Below are positions 32,111-47,100 of a stretch of DNA of 64,000 nt, in pieces; position 1 is the first letter of the stretch; every line of letters starts with the position of its first letter. A model generated the notes under the pieces. It was given only the letters and a program-made list of their open reading frames with translations, made no database searches and was not told the DNA's origin. Both the position numbers and the translations under genes were made by a program. The stretch is from Lotus japonicus (taxonomy: Eukaryota; Streptophyta; Magnoliopsida; Fabales; Fabaceae): assembly GCF_012489685.1 (NCBI RefSeq), contig NC_080042.1:15886150-15950149 (forward strand). The letters are read 5' to 3'.

Positions 32111-35100
32111 CTGCAACACAAAGCTAGTGGTTATTCATACATATATATATGTACACATGTGTCAGTGTGTGTCTGTGACATCCTCTTCCTACACTTTAGT
32201 TTTTATGCAAAACATTTAGAGAGTAAAATTTGGTGTCCTTGTTACTGTATGCAAATGCAAGTATCATCATCTTCGCTCTTTACATAACTTTCTATTACAT
32301 GCAAAAAAAAATATTATATTACTCTTATATCACTATTTTTTTTAAAGATAAAATATGAAAACAAAATACATTACTGTTAGATCACATTTAATAAATAAAA
32401 AGTGTGAAAGATATTGCGATTAATATATTTTCTGTGTATATTTCATCATATGACTTTTGCAATTTATAAATACATAAAAGAGGATATTCTTAAGTCAAAT
32501 ATAATTCTACCCCTAATTTAATGGGATATTACTAATCTAAATAGAAAAACTATGTAACAAACTCAATTCCTAATTTTATAGGATTATGCTAATCTAAATA
32601 ACAAATTTAATAACAAATATTCAACACTTCTCTTGATGCTGGAGTATATATATCGGATCTATCAAAACTTGTGACATCTATATGTTATCCTTGGACCCCA
32701 TAAAGACTTTGTTAACATATCTGCAAGTTGATCCTTAGTATGCACAAAGGAAAACATATTAGGTTTTTCTCAAAAAGAAAACAATAATCAGTAGTGATCC
32801 TCCTAGTATTAAGTAACATCACCTACCCAATATGCATCAGCATATTCCAAGGACATCATTATGACCCTTATCCGTGTAAACAAGTTCTTTTTCGGGTGAT
32901 CCTTTTAAGTATCTTGGGATCCGGATGACTGCATTCCAATTACTATCACAAGGTGAGTTAAGAAACTGACTCACAGCACTGACTGAAAAGGCTATGTTAG
33001 GTCTAGTCATCCTAAGATAATTCAACAACCCCACTAACCTTGTGTACCTCCCTAGATCAAGATACCCCTGATTAGGAAGAAGTTTCAAATTGTGGTCTAT
33101 AGGTGTGTCAACAGCTATACAATCAAGCATTCTAGCTTCTTCTAGAATATCAAGAACAAATCTCCTTTGAGATATAGAAACACACGTCTTTGAGCTACAT
33201 CAATCACGAGAAAGTTTCGTAATTAGCCCAAATCTTTAGTTTGTAAATACTTGAACAAGTGTTGTTTCAACTAATCAATCCCTTTTTAATCATCAACTGT
33301 AATGAAAAAATCATCCATATACACAACAAGGTAACTAAATTTAACTAGTGATGAACATTTAAGAAGTTAGTGATGTTTTTCACAATGAGTCATGTAAAAC
33401 TCCTAAATAACTTTGCTAAACTTCTCAAACTTTGGATTGATATGATGCCAAGACTGAAGTAAACGACATGGAAAATATTCTTTTGCATTATCTCGGTGCC
33501 AAACTCAAATTGTTTTGCCAAATTGATCCTTAAACTCTCAACAAAAAGTCTTGAAAACACCAAATTGCTCAGAACGATCTTTCACTAAGAATAACGACGT
33601 ACATCTTGAAAATTCACCAATAAAGGTAACATAATATTTAAATCTTAATGTAACACAATATTTAAATCTTAAATCTAATATAACACGACTCTGGACCTAA
33701 ACATAGGAATGAACGAGCTCGGAAAGTGACACTACTTGACTACTAATACTGCTTGAAAATGGTGCCCTAACATGTTTTTCAAGTTGACATAACTCACACT
33801 CAAAGGGCTTCATATTTCAAAGCTACAGAACCATTCTCCTCAACTTTTCCATAGTTGGGTGACCTAGACAGCAATGTAAGAGACTCTAAAACTATACATA
33901 TGATAGATAGGAGAGGTTAAAGATAATAGAGACCTCATGATTTGTGATATATGTGGGTTGGAAGGGGAATCTGAATCACATCTTATGTTACGATGCAATA
34001 AAGTCTGGTGCTTGTGGAATGCTATCTTGGCTCGAGAAGAGGTATGTTTCTGCATCCCTTCCTCTTTTCAGGACCTGATGTTGGAATGGCCCTCCCTCCG
34101 TGTTAAATCAGATCCTGTTTTGTGGGAAATTATCCCATATGCCTTATGTTGGTCCATATGGATAGCACGGAATGACACTGTTTTCAATCAGAAGGAGTTC
34201 TCTTTTGAAAGTGTTTGGGATATTCATATTATGCGCATTATGTGGTGGGTTAAAGCTTGGTGGAAGGAATGCCCTTTCACACTTTTTGATTTCTCCCAAC
34301 ATTTTGAGAAGGTGAGGATAAAATCAATGGTTTCCAAGGTACGTTCTGTGGATTGGTGCCCTCCCCCATTGGGTATTTTGAAGTTCAATGTGGACGGCTC
34401 GTCACGAGGAAACCCTGGGGCTAGTGGGGCTGAAGGTGTCTTGCGCGATTCAAATGGTATTATTCTAGGCCGCTTCTCTTTGGCTCTTGGCTCTACATGG
34501 GCGTATGTCGCAGAGATTAAAGCAATTCTAAATGCCTTGCTTTTTTGCAAAACCAATGGATTCTCGAAGGTGATCGTTGAGGGCGACTCAACTCTCGCTG
34601 TGGGTTGGGAGATGAACAAGTCTCTTCGCCCTTGGAAGCTCTTAAATGATCTCAATCTAATTGACCGCCTTATGACTGAAGTGGAGTGTCTAGGAATCGT
34701 TCACATTTTCAGGGAAGCGAACACGCATGCGGATAACCGTGCAAAACTTGGCTGTGACCGCACCGAACCACTGTCTGAAGTCCTCCCCTGCTCTGGTCTT
34801 GGTTCATAGTTGATGCTGTTTGTTTGTTTTGGTGAGGGGCTTTACCTTCGCTGCTTTCCAACCTGTGCGTTGGTGTTCCTTTCTATTTGCAAAGAGCTAG
34901 GGGCACCTTTTCTTTTCTCTTACTGCAGATTCTGGCTTCCTTGCCCGCATCTGTTTTGTTCTTTTCTTTCATGTCTTGTTTTTAGTTTGTTGTAGCTTTA
35001 GCTGTTTTTTGTTGCTGTGTTTTGTCTCGTTTTTTCTGTCCTGTGTTTCCTTCTTTTTCGCATTGGGCCTAGTGAACTTTGTTTTAGACCTTTTGCTTTG

Positions 35101-38100
35101 TTTGTATCTCTCTTTATTATTGATATATATATATATTCAGCTTTCTAAAAAAGACAAGGAAGGAAAAGGTGAGGGTTTACTAATACCATTGACTTGTGCA
35201 TCAGACCCATCAACAAGAGTAACATTATGAGGTGTTTTAGGAGGTGACAATTTCGTGAAATTACCAGCCAAATGATTAGAAGCAGTAGAATATGAAATCC
35301 ACGATCCAGCAAACTGGGAGACGAAAATTACAGAATTACCCGCATATGATAAAGTAGTTGAAGAAAAGGATCATTGAGCTACCTTAAGATGAAGGAACTC
35401 CTTATATTCACTAGTTGAAAGACGATTATCCTCCTCAGACTCCATCATCTGTTCAAACAACATTAAGGTAACCCATGTAATGAGTCTTGGGTGTGTCCAT
35501 CTCTATTACAATAGGATTAGTGGAGACTGCCTCTACCACCTCTGGCACAACCACCACCTCCACAACAACGACTTTGACCTCGCCCAAATATATTAGAGAC
35601 TAAAATAGATGATTGAGATCTGTTTGAGAATCAACCTTAAGTGATGGAACCCGAATTAAGCGATCAGTAAGTTCTCCACAGTAGAAATATTAGGGTTTCT
35701 CATAGTATTATTCCGAACAGATTCATAGTCCTCATGGACACCATGAAGAATGAATACCATAAGGGCTCGTTTGGTACGTTGTATAGTATAAGGCCTGATA
35801 GTATAAGACCTGATTGCATTAGGCCTGATAGGATAAGGCCTGATAAAATTTTAATTTTATACAGCGTTTGGTCATACACTGTATAATTTGGTGGCAATAC
35901 TGGTGGTGTGGTAGTGGTGGTATTGGAAGGTGATGATGGTGGCAGTGGTGGTGGATGGTGGTGGCGGCAGCGGTAGTGGCAGTGGTGGTGGATGGTGGTG
36001 TTGGTGGCGGTGGAGGTAGAGGATGGGGCGACGCCGCGACGGCAATGGTGGTATTAAGGTATCAACGATGGTGGCAGTGGTGGAGCATGGTGGTGGCGGC
36101 GGCGACAGTGGTGGTGGTGGCGGCAACCATGGTGGTAGTGGTGGTAGTAGTGGCGGCGGTGATGGTGGAGGGTGGTGGTGGTGGTGGTGGTGCCGGCACG
36201 GTGGTGGTGGTAGTGGTAGTGGTGGAGGCGGTGGTGGAGGAGGGTGATTGTGGTGGCGGTTGATTAAATATATTGAAGTAGTTTATACATTGCACTCTTA
36301 TCATGCCTTATTCATCATCTATAAGGTGGATAAATAATCCATTATTTTGATGTATAAGAGGAGATTGATGTATAAGCTTGTAAAATACAATGTGAGCACC
36401 AAACAATGGATAAGCTTATACTATCATGCCTAATACGGTGTACCAAACGATCCTTAGTTTGACAATTTTGCATACAAAACATATGTAAGAAGTAACAACG
36501 ATCCTGATTGTATCCATCTCTATCGCAATAGGAACAATGGAGACTACCTCTACCAACCCTGGCAACAACTACCTCTACATCCACGACTTTGACCTCAACA
36601 AAATGAATTAGAGACAAAAACAAATGACTTTGAAGTCGTTTGCGAATCAACCTCAGATGATGCAACCCAAATTAAACGACCAATAAGTTCCACCACAGTA
36701 GGAATATTAGGATTTGTCAAAGTTTGATTCCCAACAGATTCATAGTCGTTATCAAGTTTCTCCGACATTTCCTTTACATGATCACTTCCATCATCAGTGA
36801 TTTCATTAAAAAGAGACTAAACCTTGTTCGGATAGAGAGCAAATCAGAACAATAATTCAAAGAGACGACAGACTACAAGCTGTTTCATATAGTCTTAGGA
36901 TGTCATTAGCATAAATAGTATCATACTTCTTTCAAATATCCAAAAAAGTCTTATAAGGTCGAAAGATACAACTCGATAATCATCCTTCTGTCAATAAGTC
37001 TTTGTAGATATGTGGTCACATAATCATTCTTCCTTCTGAGAGGCAGTAATGTCATAAGCCTTCGTATATAGATGGTCAGATAATCTCTAACCCAAAAACC
37101 ATATTTCAACAATATTAGGCTAATCCAAAGAATTTTCTTGTTCAATTTCTCGGAAGTAATGGTAGGAGATTGAGAGAGGGAAAATGAAACCAAGCACTTA
37201 TTTGAAGACCCACTTTTAATGTTTCCAGTCTTGGTGAGTCAAAAAAGGAACAAAACAGAAACATAAAGAGGAAGCAACGAACTCAAATAGTACCACAATG
37301 GAGAAAACACACAAAAGGGTGTTCGTGTCATAACCGTGAACCCACAAACCAAACTTGGACAAAACTAAAAGGGAGGACCGGGGCGATCACAAAAGTGGAG
37401 GAAACATCACCAATGACGGCGTTGAGGGCGGTGCATGGCTTACATGCGCGGCGCATGGCGGCTCGTGGGGGCATGGTTGACGCAAAGGTTCTTGGACCTA
37501 ATCCATCGAACGCCTCTGGACCTAACTGGGGTGTTAGCTTCAGACATTGAAGTTTTTTGTAAAACCGGTCAGCGCTCAACGAGGGTTAGAACCCTAAAGC
37601 AGACTGAGAAAAACCCTATTGGGCTCTGGATACCAACTTGAATATGAGAAATAAATTTTCTATGTATATTTCCCCAATATGACATGAACAAAATCAAATA
37701 TAATTCTATCCCAAACTCAATCCTGAATTTTATAGGATTATGCTATTCTAACTAACAAACTTCATAAAACATATTCAAAAAATAATAAGACATGAATATC
37801 CCAAAATTCATAAATAGTAACTACTGTGCAAAGGTGGTCCATTTATAGAAATTGTGCCATGAGAGTATTGTAATGAAGCATTGGCAAAATGGAGTCAAAT
37901 GTAACAAAAGGCAAAGAAAATTACTCTTCCATTCCACAGATATTGTATTGATGTAATTGACGAAAAACCTTATTCAATGTGATTCTTCCTACAATTATTT
38001 TAAGGTATAAGATAAAATATTCCTTTCCATCTAATTTCGACATATATATAGGACAAAAATAACAATCACATACCTGGTGCAATATAACCAGGAGTTGCAA

Positions 38101-41100
38101 GAGTGTTTGTATGCACTTGAAGTTGCCCTTCTTCCAAGAGTTTAGATATGCCAAAATCACACACATGAGCTACCATATCTTCATCCAACAAAACATTGCT
38201 TGGCTTCAGGTCACAGTGCACAACAGAGTTGGGGTTATCATGATGGAGATACTCCAAGGCAGATGCAATATCTATCACTATGTTTAGTCTTTGCATGAAA
38301 CTTAGGAAATAGTTATGAGAATACAACCACTTCTCCAAGTCCCCGTTAGGCACAAATTCCATTACCAGGGCCTTGAAATCAAAGGCATTGGAACAACTAG
38401 TGATGACTTTAACTAGATTACGATGGCGAAGATTGCACAATGCTTCACATTCCTTATCAAAACTCCTTGATGTTTCTTGCTCATTCTCAAAATGGAATAC
38501 TTTAATTGCAACCATTAGTCCATTTGAAAGCTTACCCTTGTACACAGAACCAAAACTTCCTCTTCCAACAAGATTGCTGTCGTCAAATTTATGTGTTGCC
38601 TCCACAAGCTCATGGTAGGGAATTCTACTTGTAGTTAGAAGTGTTGGAAAATCCAAGTTATTTGAACCTCTGTTGCATTGTTTCCGGTATATCAGAAGAA
38701 TTGCAAAAACAAGAAACATGCCAGCAAAAATTAATGGTATAATCAATTTCAGTAAAAGTTTGTTTCTTGTCCTGTTATGTTTCGCACTATGACTTGGACA
38801 TGGTGGTACTTCTAGCTCAGGTTTCCCACAAAGTGCTGAGTTCATGTTGAAGGATTGAGCTGTGAAATTTATGAAACTGCCACCAGAAGGAATTTCACCT
38901 TCTAGTTTATTATAAGACAAGTTGATGGATTTGAGATAAAGAAGTTTCTCAATTGACTTGGGGATGATGCCTGATAAAAGGTTATGAGAAAGGTCCAAAA
39001 ATTCCAAGCTTAACATGTTTCCAACTGAATCAGGAATACGCCCTTGTAACATATTATTAGCTAACGACAAGTTCATTATCTTTTGCAAGCCACCAATACC
39101 AATTGGAAGTTCCCCTGAAAGGTAATTGTTTGATATGTCCAATTTTATCAGAGCAAACATGGCACTTAACTCATCTGGCAGTGACCCTACAAAACCATTA
39201 GAGGATAAGTTCACCTCCAAGATATCTGTGAGGCTCCAAAGGGAAGAGGGTATTGTAGCGTTCAAGTAATTGGAATCCAAGTAAAGGTTTCTTAGAGAAG
39301 TAAGAAACCTTAAGCATTCTGGAACTGGCCCAGAAATCTGATTTTCGCTAAGGCGCAACTCATTCAGTTTAAGCAAATGGCAAATCTGATCTGGGATTAA
39401 ACCATTTAGTTTGTTGAATGAAAGATCCAAACGTTGGAGAAGCTGCAAAGTGCCAATTGTACTAGGAACATGACCTGTAAGTTGGTTTTCGTTTAGATTG
39501 ATGTCAAACAAGTTCTTTAAATTGCCGATCTGTGAAGGGATTTCACCCTTGATATTACACCTCCAGGCATCCAAAGTTTGTAGAGTGTTTGAAAAGTTTC
39601 CAATAGAATTTGGAAGTGTTCCGTTAAGAGGATTGAATGATAGCAGAATTTTTTCCAATTGTCTACAATTGGTCAATGAAGTTAGGAAACCCATTTCTGA
39701 AGAGGCTGGATCACTAGTCAATTGGTTCCCTATCAGATAAAAGAGTTGGAGATTTCTTAAATTCCCAACTGATTCAGGTATGATTCCTGTTAATGTATTG
39801 TTGGCAAGTACTAGTTCAAGAAGCTCTGTAGCATTGAAAAGGCCACTGGGAATTTCTCCACTGAGATTGTTAGCTGAAAGGTACAAGAACTGGAGGTTGG
39901 ACATGCTATGATGTGCTTTAATTGGAATGTTGCCTGACAGTTGGTTATTTGATAGTGACAAACTAATTAGCCCTGAGATGTTGAAGATGCTTGTTGGAAT
40001 AGACCCTCTCAGTCTGTTACCTTGCAAATGCAATTTTTCAAGGTTTCTTAGGTAGTCACCAATCTCATGAGGTATGGTACCTGCAATGTGTTTAATGATT
40101 GAAATTTGTCATTGATTGATGTGTGGACTTTGTACTTTCATTCTGTAACATATTCATAAATTTAATGGCTTAATTATGTTTTACGTTGCTGTAAAATTGA
40201 AATATTTTAACTATAGTTTCCAAAAAAAAATTCACTTATTTTTAGTTCTCATAAAATACAGAAGTCATGAGAAATTACAGACATGTGATTTTTGTATTTT
40301 ATAAAGACTAAAAATGAATAACATTTTAATAGGAATAAAAAACATATTTAAACCTAGATAAAATTAAAATTAGTAAGGTAGATGAGAGGAATACCTGTAA
40401 AAAAATTTCCTCCCAAAAATAAGCGTTTGAGGGAGGTGCAGTTGTTAATAGACCTTGGAATGATTCCCCCAACTTTGTTATTTAAGATAGAAATTTGTTG
40501 GAGGGACTTGGCATGCTGACACATCTCCTCAGGAAGTTGGCCATTGAAGAAGTTGTTTCGAAGATTTATTAGTCTCAAAGAGGATATGTTGAAAAGAGAC
40601 GGAGGAAGTGAACCTGTTACTTATGTTCATTGAGAGTATGTTATGTATATCCACAAAAAAGAAGGAAAGGAAAGGAAAGGTAAGGTCAAACCTATTATAT
40701 ACTCATATTGTTTCTATTTATAAGTAATTTTTTAGGTTTTCTTCCATTCACTTTACAAGACATCTAACTTTTTTTCCAAATTTACTCTCATAAGATAAAT
40801 TAACTTAGAGTGAGAGAATCATGGAAAATTAAAAAGTAGGGGGATGAATTAATTCAATTTGCTAGTTTTTAAATAGGGAAATTTAGGAAAATTAATACGT
40901 ACTCTCTCTATCCCATATTATAAGTCAATTTTCTAAGTTTTTTTGTTCCAAAATATAAGTCACCCTTCAATATCTATATCTATGACGCATTAAAATACAC
41001 GTCTTAGCTTGACTTAATCACATGGACAAGGCCACGTAAGAGCTCACTAGACACACAAACACTTCAATAAGATTCAGTGAGGACCATAATCAAACATTCC

Positions 41101-44100
41101 TAATTGCAGCATCAAAATGCAATTTTACTCTGACGAATTACTAAAATGAGACAATCCTAACCGGAAAAAAAACATATTTAACTCATTCTTTTATATAAAG
41201 TAGAAATCTATACAAAGTTAGGAGTTAGTAAACAAATGAGAAGTATAAAGAGTAAATAATTTTCCCAAAAAATATGTTTAACTAGGGCTGGCCAGGTTGT
41301 TGTTGAGGTGTCTGACCATGAGTTAGAAACTCTCTTATTAAGAGATATGTTTTCTGCCTGGTAGTTAATTGGTAGTTTGTCTAGTTTTTCGATGAAGAAA
41401 AAAAAAAGTAATTATTTTATTTATCTCATTGGTTAAAAAGTCACATCTTCAATTTCATTTGAAATCTAAAATACAAGCCCATGCGTTGTTCCACATATAC
41501 TCTAATAAAAAACTACTAAATATAAAATTTCTATGTATAATCAAACTTTATAAGTTTACAAGCGGTGCATTATACACCATCTATGAGATGTGCTAGAATT
41601 TCCTTGTGTTGAAAGTCTAAAAGAGGTGTACGTAAATTTTAAAAAGGAGACAGTTATAAGTTAATTGTGTTACCCGTTTTAATTTCTTTAACAAATACTA
41701 TAAAACTATAAACTATAAATATACATAACTATAGAAACAAAGCCATACACAGTTTTGTCTTAATAAATGAAATTAAGTCAGTGTTTACTTGGGAGATAAG
41801 ATAAGATATTATAGCACATGATAAAACGTAGACAAATTCTATATAGTAAGTGTACCTGTTAGATTGTTGTTACTAAGGTCCAACTCCTCAAGCATAGATA
41901 ATCTTCCGACATCACTGGGCAGGTTTCCAGATAATCGATTACTGATCATCCTCAGATACTTGAGCTCCTTACATTGATTCAAACTTGATGGAATTTGACC
42001 AAAAAGTGAATTCCCAGATAGGTCAAGCAATTGAAGCATGGGAAACGTGTGACACATATCCGGTGGCAACGAGCCAGATAGGTTATTGTAAATAAATTGA
42101 ATCTCTTGAAGCGTGGACAAATTGAAGAAGGATGACGGAATTGAGCCTGAAAGGTTGTTTTTGCTCAAACTTATGCTTCTTAGTTGTGGTAGATCACCAA
42201 GTTTTTTAGGGATGCTTCCTATCATTCATGAATAAACAAAAAAAAGGTAACATTGATTATATGCAATTATCATAAATATGGAATTTCAGCATAAAGTACA
42301 TTAGTGATGGATTTAGCTCAATTCATTTAACGAGAAAAAAGCTCTTTTAGAGTGCAAAGTAAGTTACCCCAATGTTTATTAGATATTTCATATTACGTGA
42401 AATAGTATTATTATTTAGTTGAAACAATATTATTGCCACTTAAGTCAAAATGTTTGTTGTTTAAAAAAGTCAAGACATTGTTTCCCATTTATACTCTCAT
42501 TTTCTAATTAATGTGTGAGTGTTGATGTGTGTTGGCTGTGGGAAATTAGAGATGAATAAATAAGTACATATATAAATAGGGGCGTTTGTTAGAAGGTTGA
42601 GAAACACTTTCCCAGGAATATTATTCCCAGAAATATGATTGTTGGGAATATCATTCTTGGGTAAGATTTAGAAGTGTTTTTGGTTAGTATTTAGGATTCC
42701 TAGAAATACTTTAATATTTTATTTAATTCAAAAATTCAAAATGGAAAGAAAAATATGATATGAAGTTTGTGAGTAATGGGAAGCAGTGTTATTAACTTGA
42801 CCCGGTGATCAACTCGGTCAGGGTACTGGGTCAATGGTCTAACCACTGGGTCATTGGTTCAACCATTTGACTCGGTGTACATTAAATACTACAAGTTAAA
42901 CCATGTATTTAAAGTTAAATAAATATGTAAGTACTTAAAATATACACAAAAGTTTAAATCATGCTAAAATGACATCCGTAAATATTAGATAACTTAATTT
43001 TTTTCAATATTATTTCATTATATATATATATATATACTAACATTCCATCACTCAAACGAATAAATTTCATTATTTTATTCCTCCTCAATTGCACCACGAG
43101 CTGACACGTGTCCCTCCTCTATTATATCTGATTATTTTATTTCCTCTCCCCTCAATTTTCTCTCTCCCACTATTATTTATTTTAATCTCTCCACCCACTA
43201 TCACGAATATTTCCCAATATTTTATTCCCCCCATTGCACAAGAATGTGCCACATGTCCCTGTCATATTATTTTCTATTCATTCCTTCATCCATATTCTCT
43301 CTCCCACTATCTCATTCATTTTTTTTCTCTCACCCACCTTCGGCCTCATTAAATCTCTGCTCTGATTATTTTAATTTCACCTCTTTTCTAATTGCTCTTA
43401 ATTTAAAAGAGTCAACTTCCCACACAACAATAATTATCCGGTTCCAGTGTTTTCCTTTATCTCTCTTCATTATCGCATTGCACAGAGGCCTTTGAAACCG
43501 GATAATTATTGTTGCGTGGGAAGTTGGTGCTTTTAAATTAAGAGCAATTAAAAAAGAGGAGAAATTAAAACAATCAGATGAGAGATTTAATGAGGTCGAA
43601 GGTGGGTGAGAGAAAAAGAATGAATGAGATAGTGGGAGAGAGAATAGGGGATGAAGGAATAAATAATAAAATAATATGACGGGGACAGGTGGCACGGGGG
43701 AGGAATAAAATATTAGGGAAATATTCTTGATATTGGGAGGGAGAAGTGGGTAGGGAGATTAAAACAAATAATACGAAATTAATGACAAATAATACCCTTC
43801 ATTTTAGCATGATTTAAACTTTTGTGTATATTTTAAGTACTTACATATTTATTTAACTTTAAATACATGGTTTAACTTGTAGTATTTAACGTACACCAAG
43901 TCAAACGGTTGAACCAATAACCCATTGACCTAGTGCCCTGACCTAGTCAATCATCGGGTCGAGTTTTATAACACTGCCTTTGAAGGTTTAAACTTTAAAC
44001 TATAAATGTCAGAAAACAATTTGTATTCATTATTTTTGAACTAAAAGAAGAATTGAGTCGTTTTCCGTTGTATAAAAGAAGACTTTAGAAGGTTTACACT

Positions 44101-47100
44101 ATAAATGTCAGAAAATAATTATTTTTTCATTAACTCTTGGAAAGTGAATGAAATCTGTATAAAAGATCAAACTAATCTCTATGCTAGCTAGACGCACATT
44201 CTTAGGAAAACGTATACGTGTATGCAGTGTTATTAAACTCGGGCTCTGAAGCTTGACATGTCCAAGGCTTATGACAGAGTCGAGTGGCCGTTTTTAAGGG
44301 CGGTGCTTGCTCATATGGGGTTCCCAGCGAGTTGGGTGACTCTTATTATGAATTGTGTCATGACTGTTAGGTTCTCGATTATGCTTAATGGTAATCCACA
44401 ACCGTATTTCGCACCCAAGAGGGGTTTGCGACAAGGTGACCCTTTGTCCCCTTATTTATTTATTCTTTGTGGTGAGGCTTTCTCTGCTTTGATTCAAAGA
44501 TCCATAGCAGCCTCAACCTTGCATGGGATTAAAATTGCGAGAGGTGCACCAATAATTTCTCATCTTTTATTTGCAGATGACAGCATTCTTTTTGCTCGGG
44601 CTTCTTTGGAGGAGGCAGAATGTGTACAAAACATTCTTGCAACCTACGAAAGAGCCTCTGGGCAGATGATAAACTTCGACAAGTCTATGCTTTCAGTTAG
44701 CCGCAATGTGCCGGAGAATTGTTTTCAAGATTTACAACAGTTGTTGGGAGTAAAGGCAGTGGAAAGCTATGACAGGTACTTGGGTTTACCAACCATTATT
44801 GGAAGGTCTAAAACCCAAGTTTTCAGGTTTATTAAAGATAGAGTGTGGAAAAAGCTCAAAGGTTGGAAAGAAAAAACATTGTCGCGCGCAGGGAGAGAGG
44901 TGCTTATCAAGGCGGTGGCTCAGGCCATCCCATCATAAGTAATGTCATGCTTTATATTACCTGATAGTTTGTGTCAGGAGATTGAGGGGATGATTGCACG
45001 CTTCTTTTGGGGAGGGGATGCCTCCAAAAAGGGGCTCCATTGGTTGAACTGGGGAAAACTTTGCCGGCCTAAACCAGAAGGGGGTCTCGGCTTTAGAGGA
45101 TTTAAATCCTTTAATTTAGCTTTGGTGGCAAAAAATTGGTGGCGGATTTACAGTAATCCGGAATCAATTCTAGCCCGAACTTACAAGGCTGTGTATTATC
45201 CGGCGACGTCCTTGATGCAGGCGAGAAAAGGATACCGCCCAAGCTATGCTTGGTCAAGTATTCAAAAAACGTCTTGGATGTTTGACGAGGGGTGTTGTTG
45301 GAGGGTAGGTGATAGCAAGAACGTGAGAATTTGGGAGGATAATTGGCTCCCAACGGGGCCCCCACTTAACTACCGTCAGGATGTGGATGATGAACATAAT
45401 CTCCGGCTTGTTGCGGATCTCTTACTGTCGTTTGGTAGAGGTTGGAATAAGCCTCTTATTGAATGGACTTTTTGCCCAGCAACAGCGGAAAGGATTATTT
45501 CCGTCCCTCTTCCTCTCCATCAAATGGAAGATGCTTTGTTTTGGGCTGCTGCACAGGATGGAATTTACTGCGCAAAGTCAGGTTACCAATTTTTACAGGA
45601 GAAGGTGTCAAGGAGCTCTCCTTCATCTTCCAGTGCACCTACTTTGTCTGAAGCCCAGTGGCGTTTCTTTTGGAAATCTTCAGCGCTTCCTCGCTGTAAA
45701 CAACTAGATTGGAGAGTCTGGGTTGGAGCTGTACCAGTTAGACACTCTCTTCGCAGGCGGGGACTAGATATCAACCCGTGTTGTGCCATTTGTGGGGTCG
45801 AGGAAGAGACGATGGACCACTTGTTCCTGCGTTGTGAGGTGGTGCGTGCGACGTGGTTTGGGACGGAACTTGGAGTGAGGATTGATGACGGAGTTTCAGT
45901 CCATGATTTCATGGGGCAGGTTCTGCAAACCCGTGATAAGGAGGTGGTGGCTGCGATTCAAACAGTTTTATGTGCCATTTGGGAAGCCAGGAATAAGGTG
46001 GTGTTCGAGGGCTATGAATTCAGGTGGAGGAACGTGGTCTCGCGCTTCCAATCTCTAGTGTGCCCTTTTGATCCAGGAGCTGGTACAGCAAGGGATGCAG
46101 GTGACCGTCGAGCGCACACAGCCAGGTGGAGAAGACCACCACGGGGACGCGTGAAGATGAACATTGATGCTGCAACAAATCAGAGCAAGATTGCGGGGTT
46201 TGGGTGTGTAGCAAGGGACTATAATGGTGATATTTTGGCTGCTGCATCTTTGTTTCCTACTGTGGTTCTCTCGGCTACTATAGGAGAAGCTCTCAGCTTA
46301 AGGTGGGCAATGGTTTTGGCAACACAACTTGGCTTTAGGAGGGTGCAATTTGAAACTGATAGTTTATTGCTTCATCAGGCTTGGAAGAAAAGAAGAGGCT
46401 CATCTATTTTATTTACTGTTATTGCAGATTGTGTTAATTTAATGCATTTATTTGATTATGTAGACCTTAGTTTTGTTCGTAGAGAAGGAAATTCCGCGGC
46501 GGACTTTATGGCACGGAATGCTTCCTCTCTATCGAATGTGGTTTGGGTGGAGGAAGGTCCTCCGGGTTTAACTGCTATTTTGAACTCTGATGTATTGGCC
46601 TCTGTGCCTTCTTAATTTATGAATGAAGTTCTGTTCAAAAATAAAAAAAATACTCGGGCTGGACTGGTTCAACCGTGAACCGATTCGAGTTAACAATCAG
46701 ATTGGTCATGCAATCAAATCGGATTGAACCGAAACTACCCGGCCGGTTTGGTTGAAAAACCGGTGACTCGGCCGGTTTTGGGGTTGAACCGGCGAGTCAC
46801 CAAATAAATTGTATTTAACAAAAATATAAGCAAGATACCAACCCACTTGTATTTTAATTGTATTTTTAATTGTATAACAATCACAATCAGATTGAAATAT
46901 TTTCTTGGCCTAAACTTTTTTTTCTTTCTACAGAGGCCTAATCTTCTTATTCTCATTCATTTATTTAACTTTTGTTTACAATACGTTGCATTTATTAAAA
47001 TCTTTTTGCCAAAGATTATATTTTTTTAAGGCAAACTATATATTTTATTGAACTTCTTTTCATAATTTTTTATCGCAGGTGCATGGTGACTCGATTTTAC

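Larger units (their letters stand above)
32405..37777 (-). mobile_element. Decayed Ty1/copia element in receptor kinase intron 4
   Basis: LTR-like repeats at 32405-32623 and 37639-37777 share AAATATAATTCTA, AATTTTATAGGATTATGCTA and AAACTCAATTCC-type blocks and end ATATTCA. On the minus strand the right LTR is followed by TTGGTATCCAGAGCC (37636-37622), a primer-binding site for initiator tRNA-Met with one extra base. The left LTR is preceded by a purine-rich AGCATCAAGAGAAGTG. Gag-like coding lies near 37200 and RT at 33500-32820. It has the same orientation as the gene and no duplication was identified. It has absorbed a LINE tail and a Tourist-like element. Confidence 0.65.

Noticed and set aside
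33937..34809. Host RNase H-domain gene
   Set aside because: The zinc region and RNase H order, T-rich tail and A-run are those of a LINE ORF2 end, and it sits inside a copia element.
35893..36263. Glycine- or valine-rich protein genes
   Set aside because: The frames come only from a GGT/GGC repeat tract and are open on both strands.
42784..43976. Target duplication for the palindromic element
   Set aside because: The flanking 8 bp (ATGGGAAG and CCTTTGAA) do not match, so I did not claim one.
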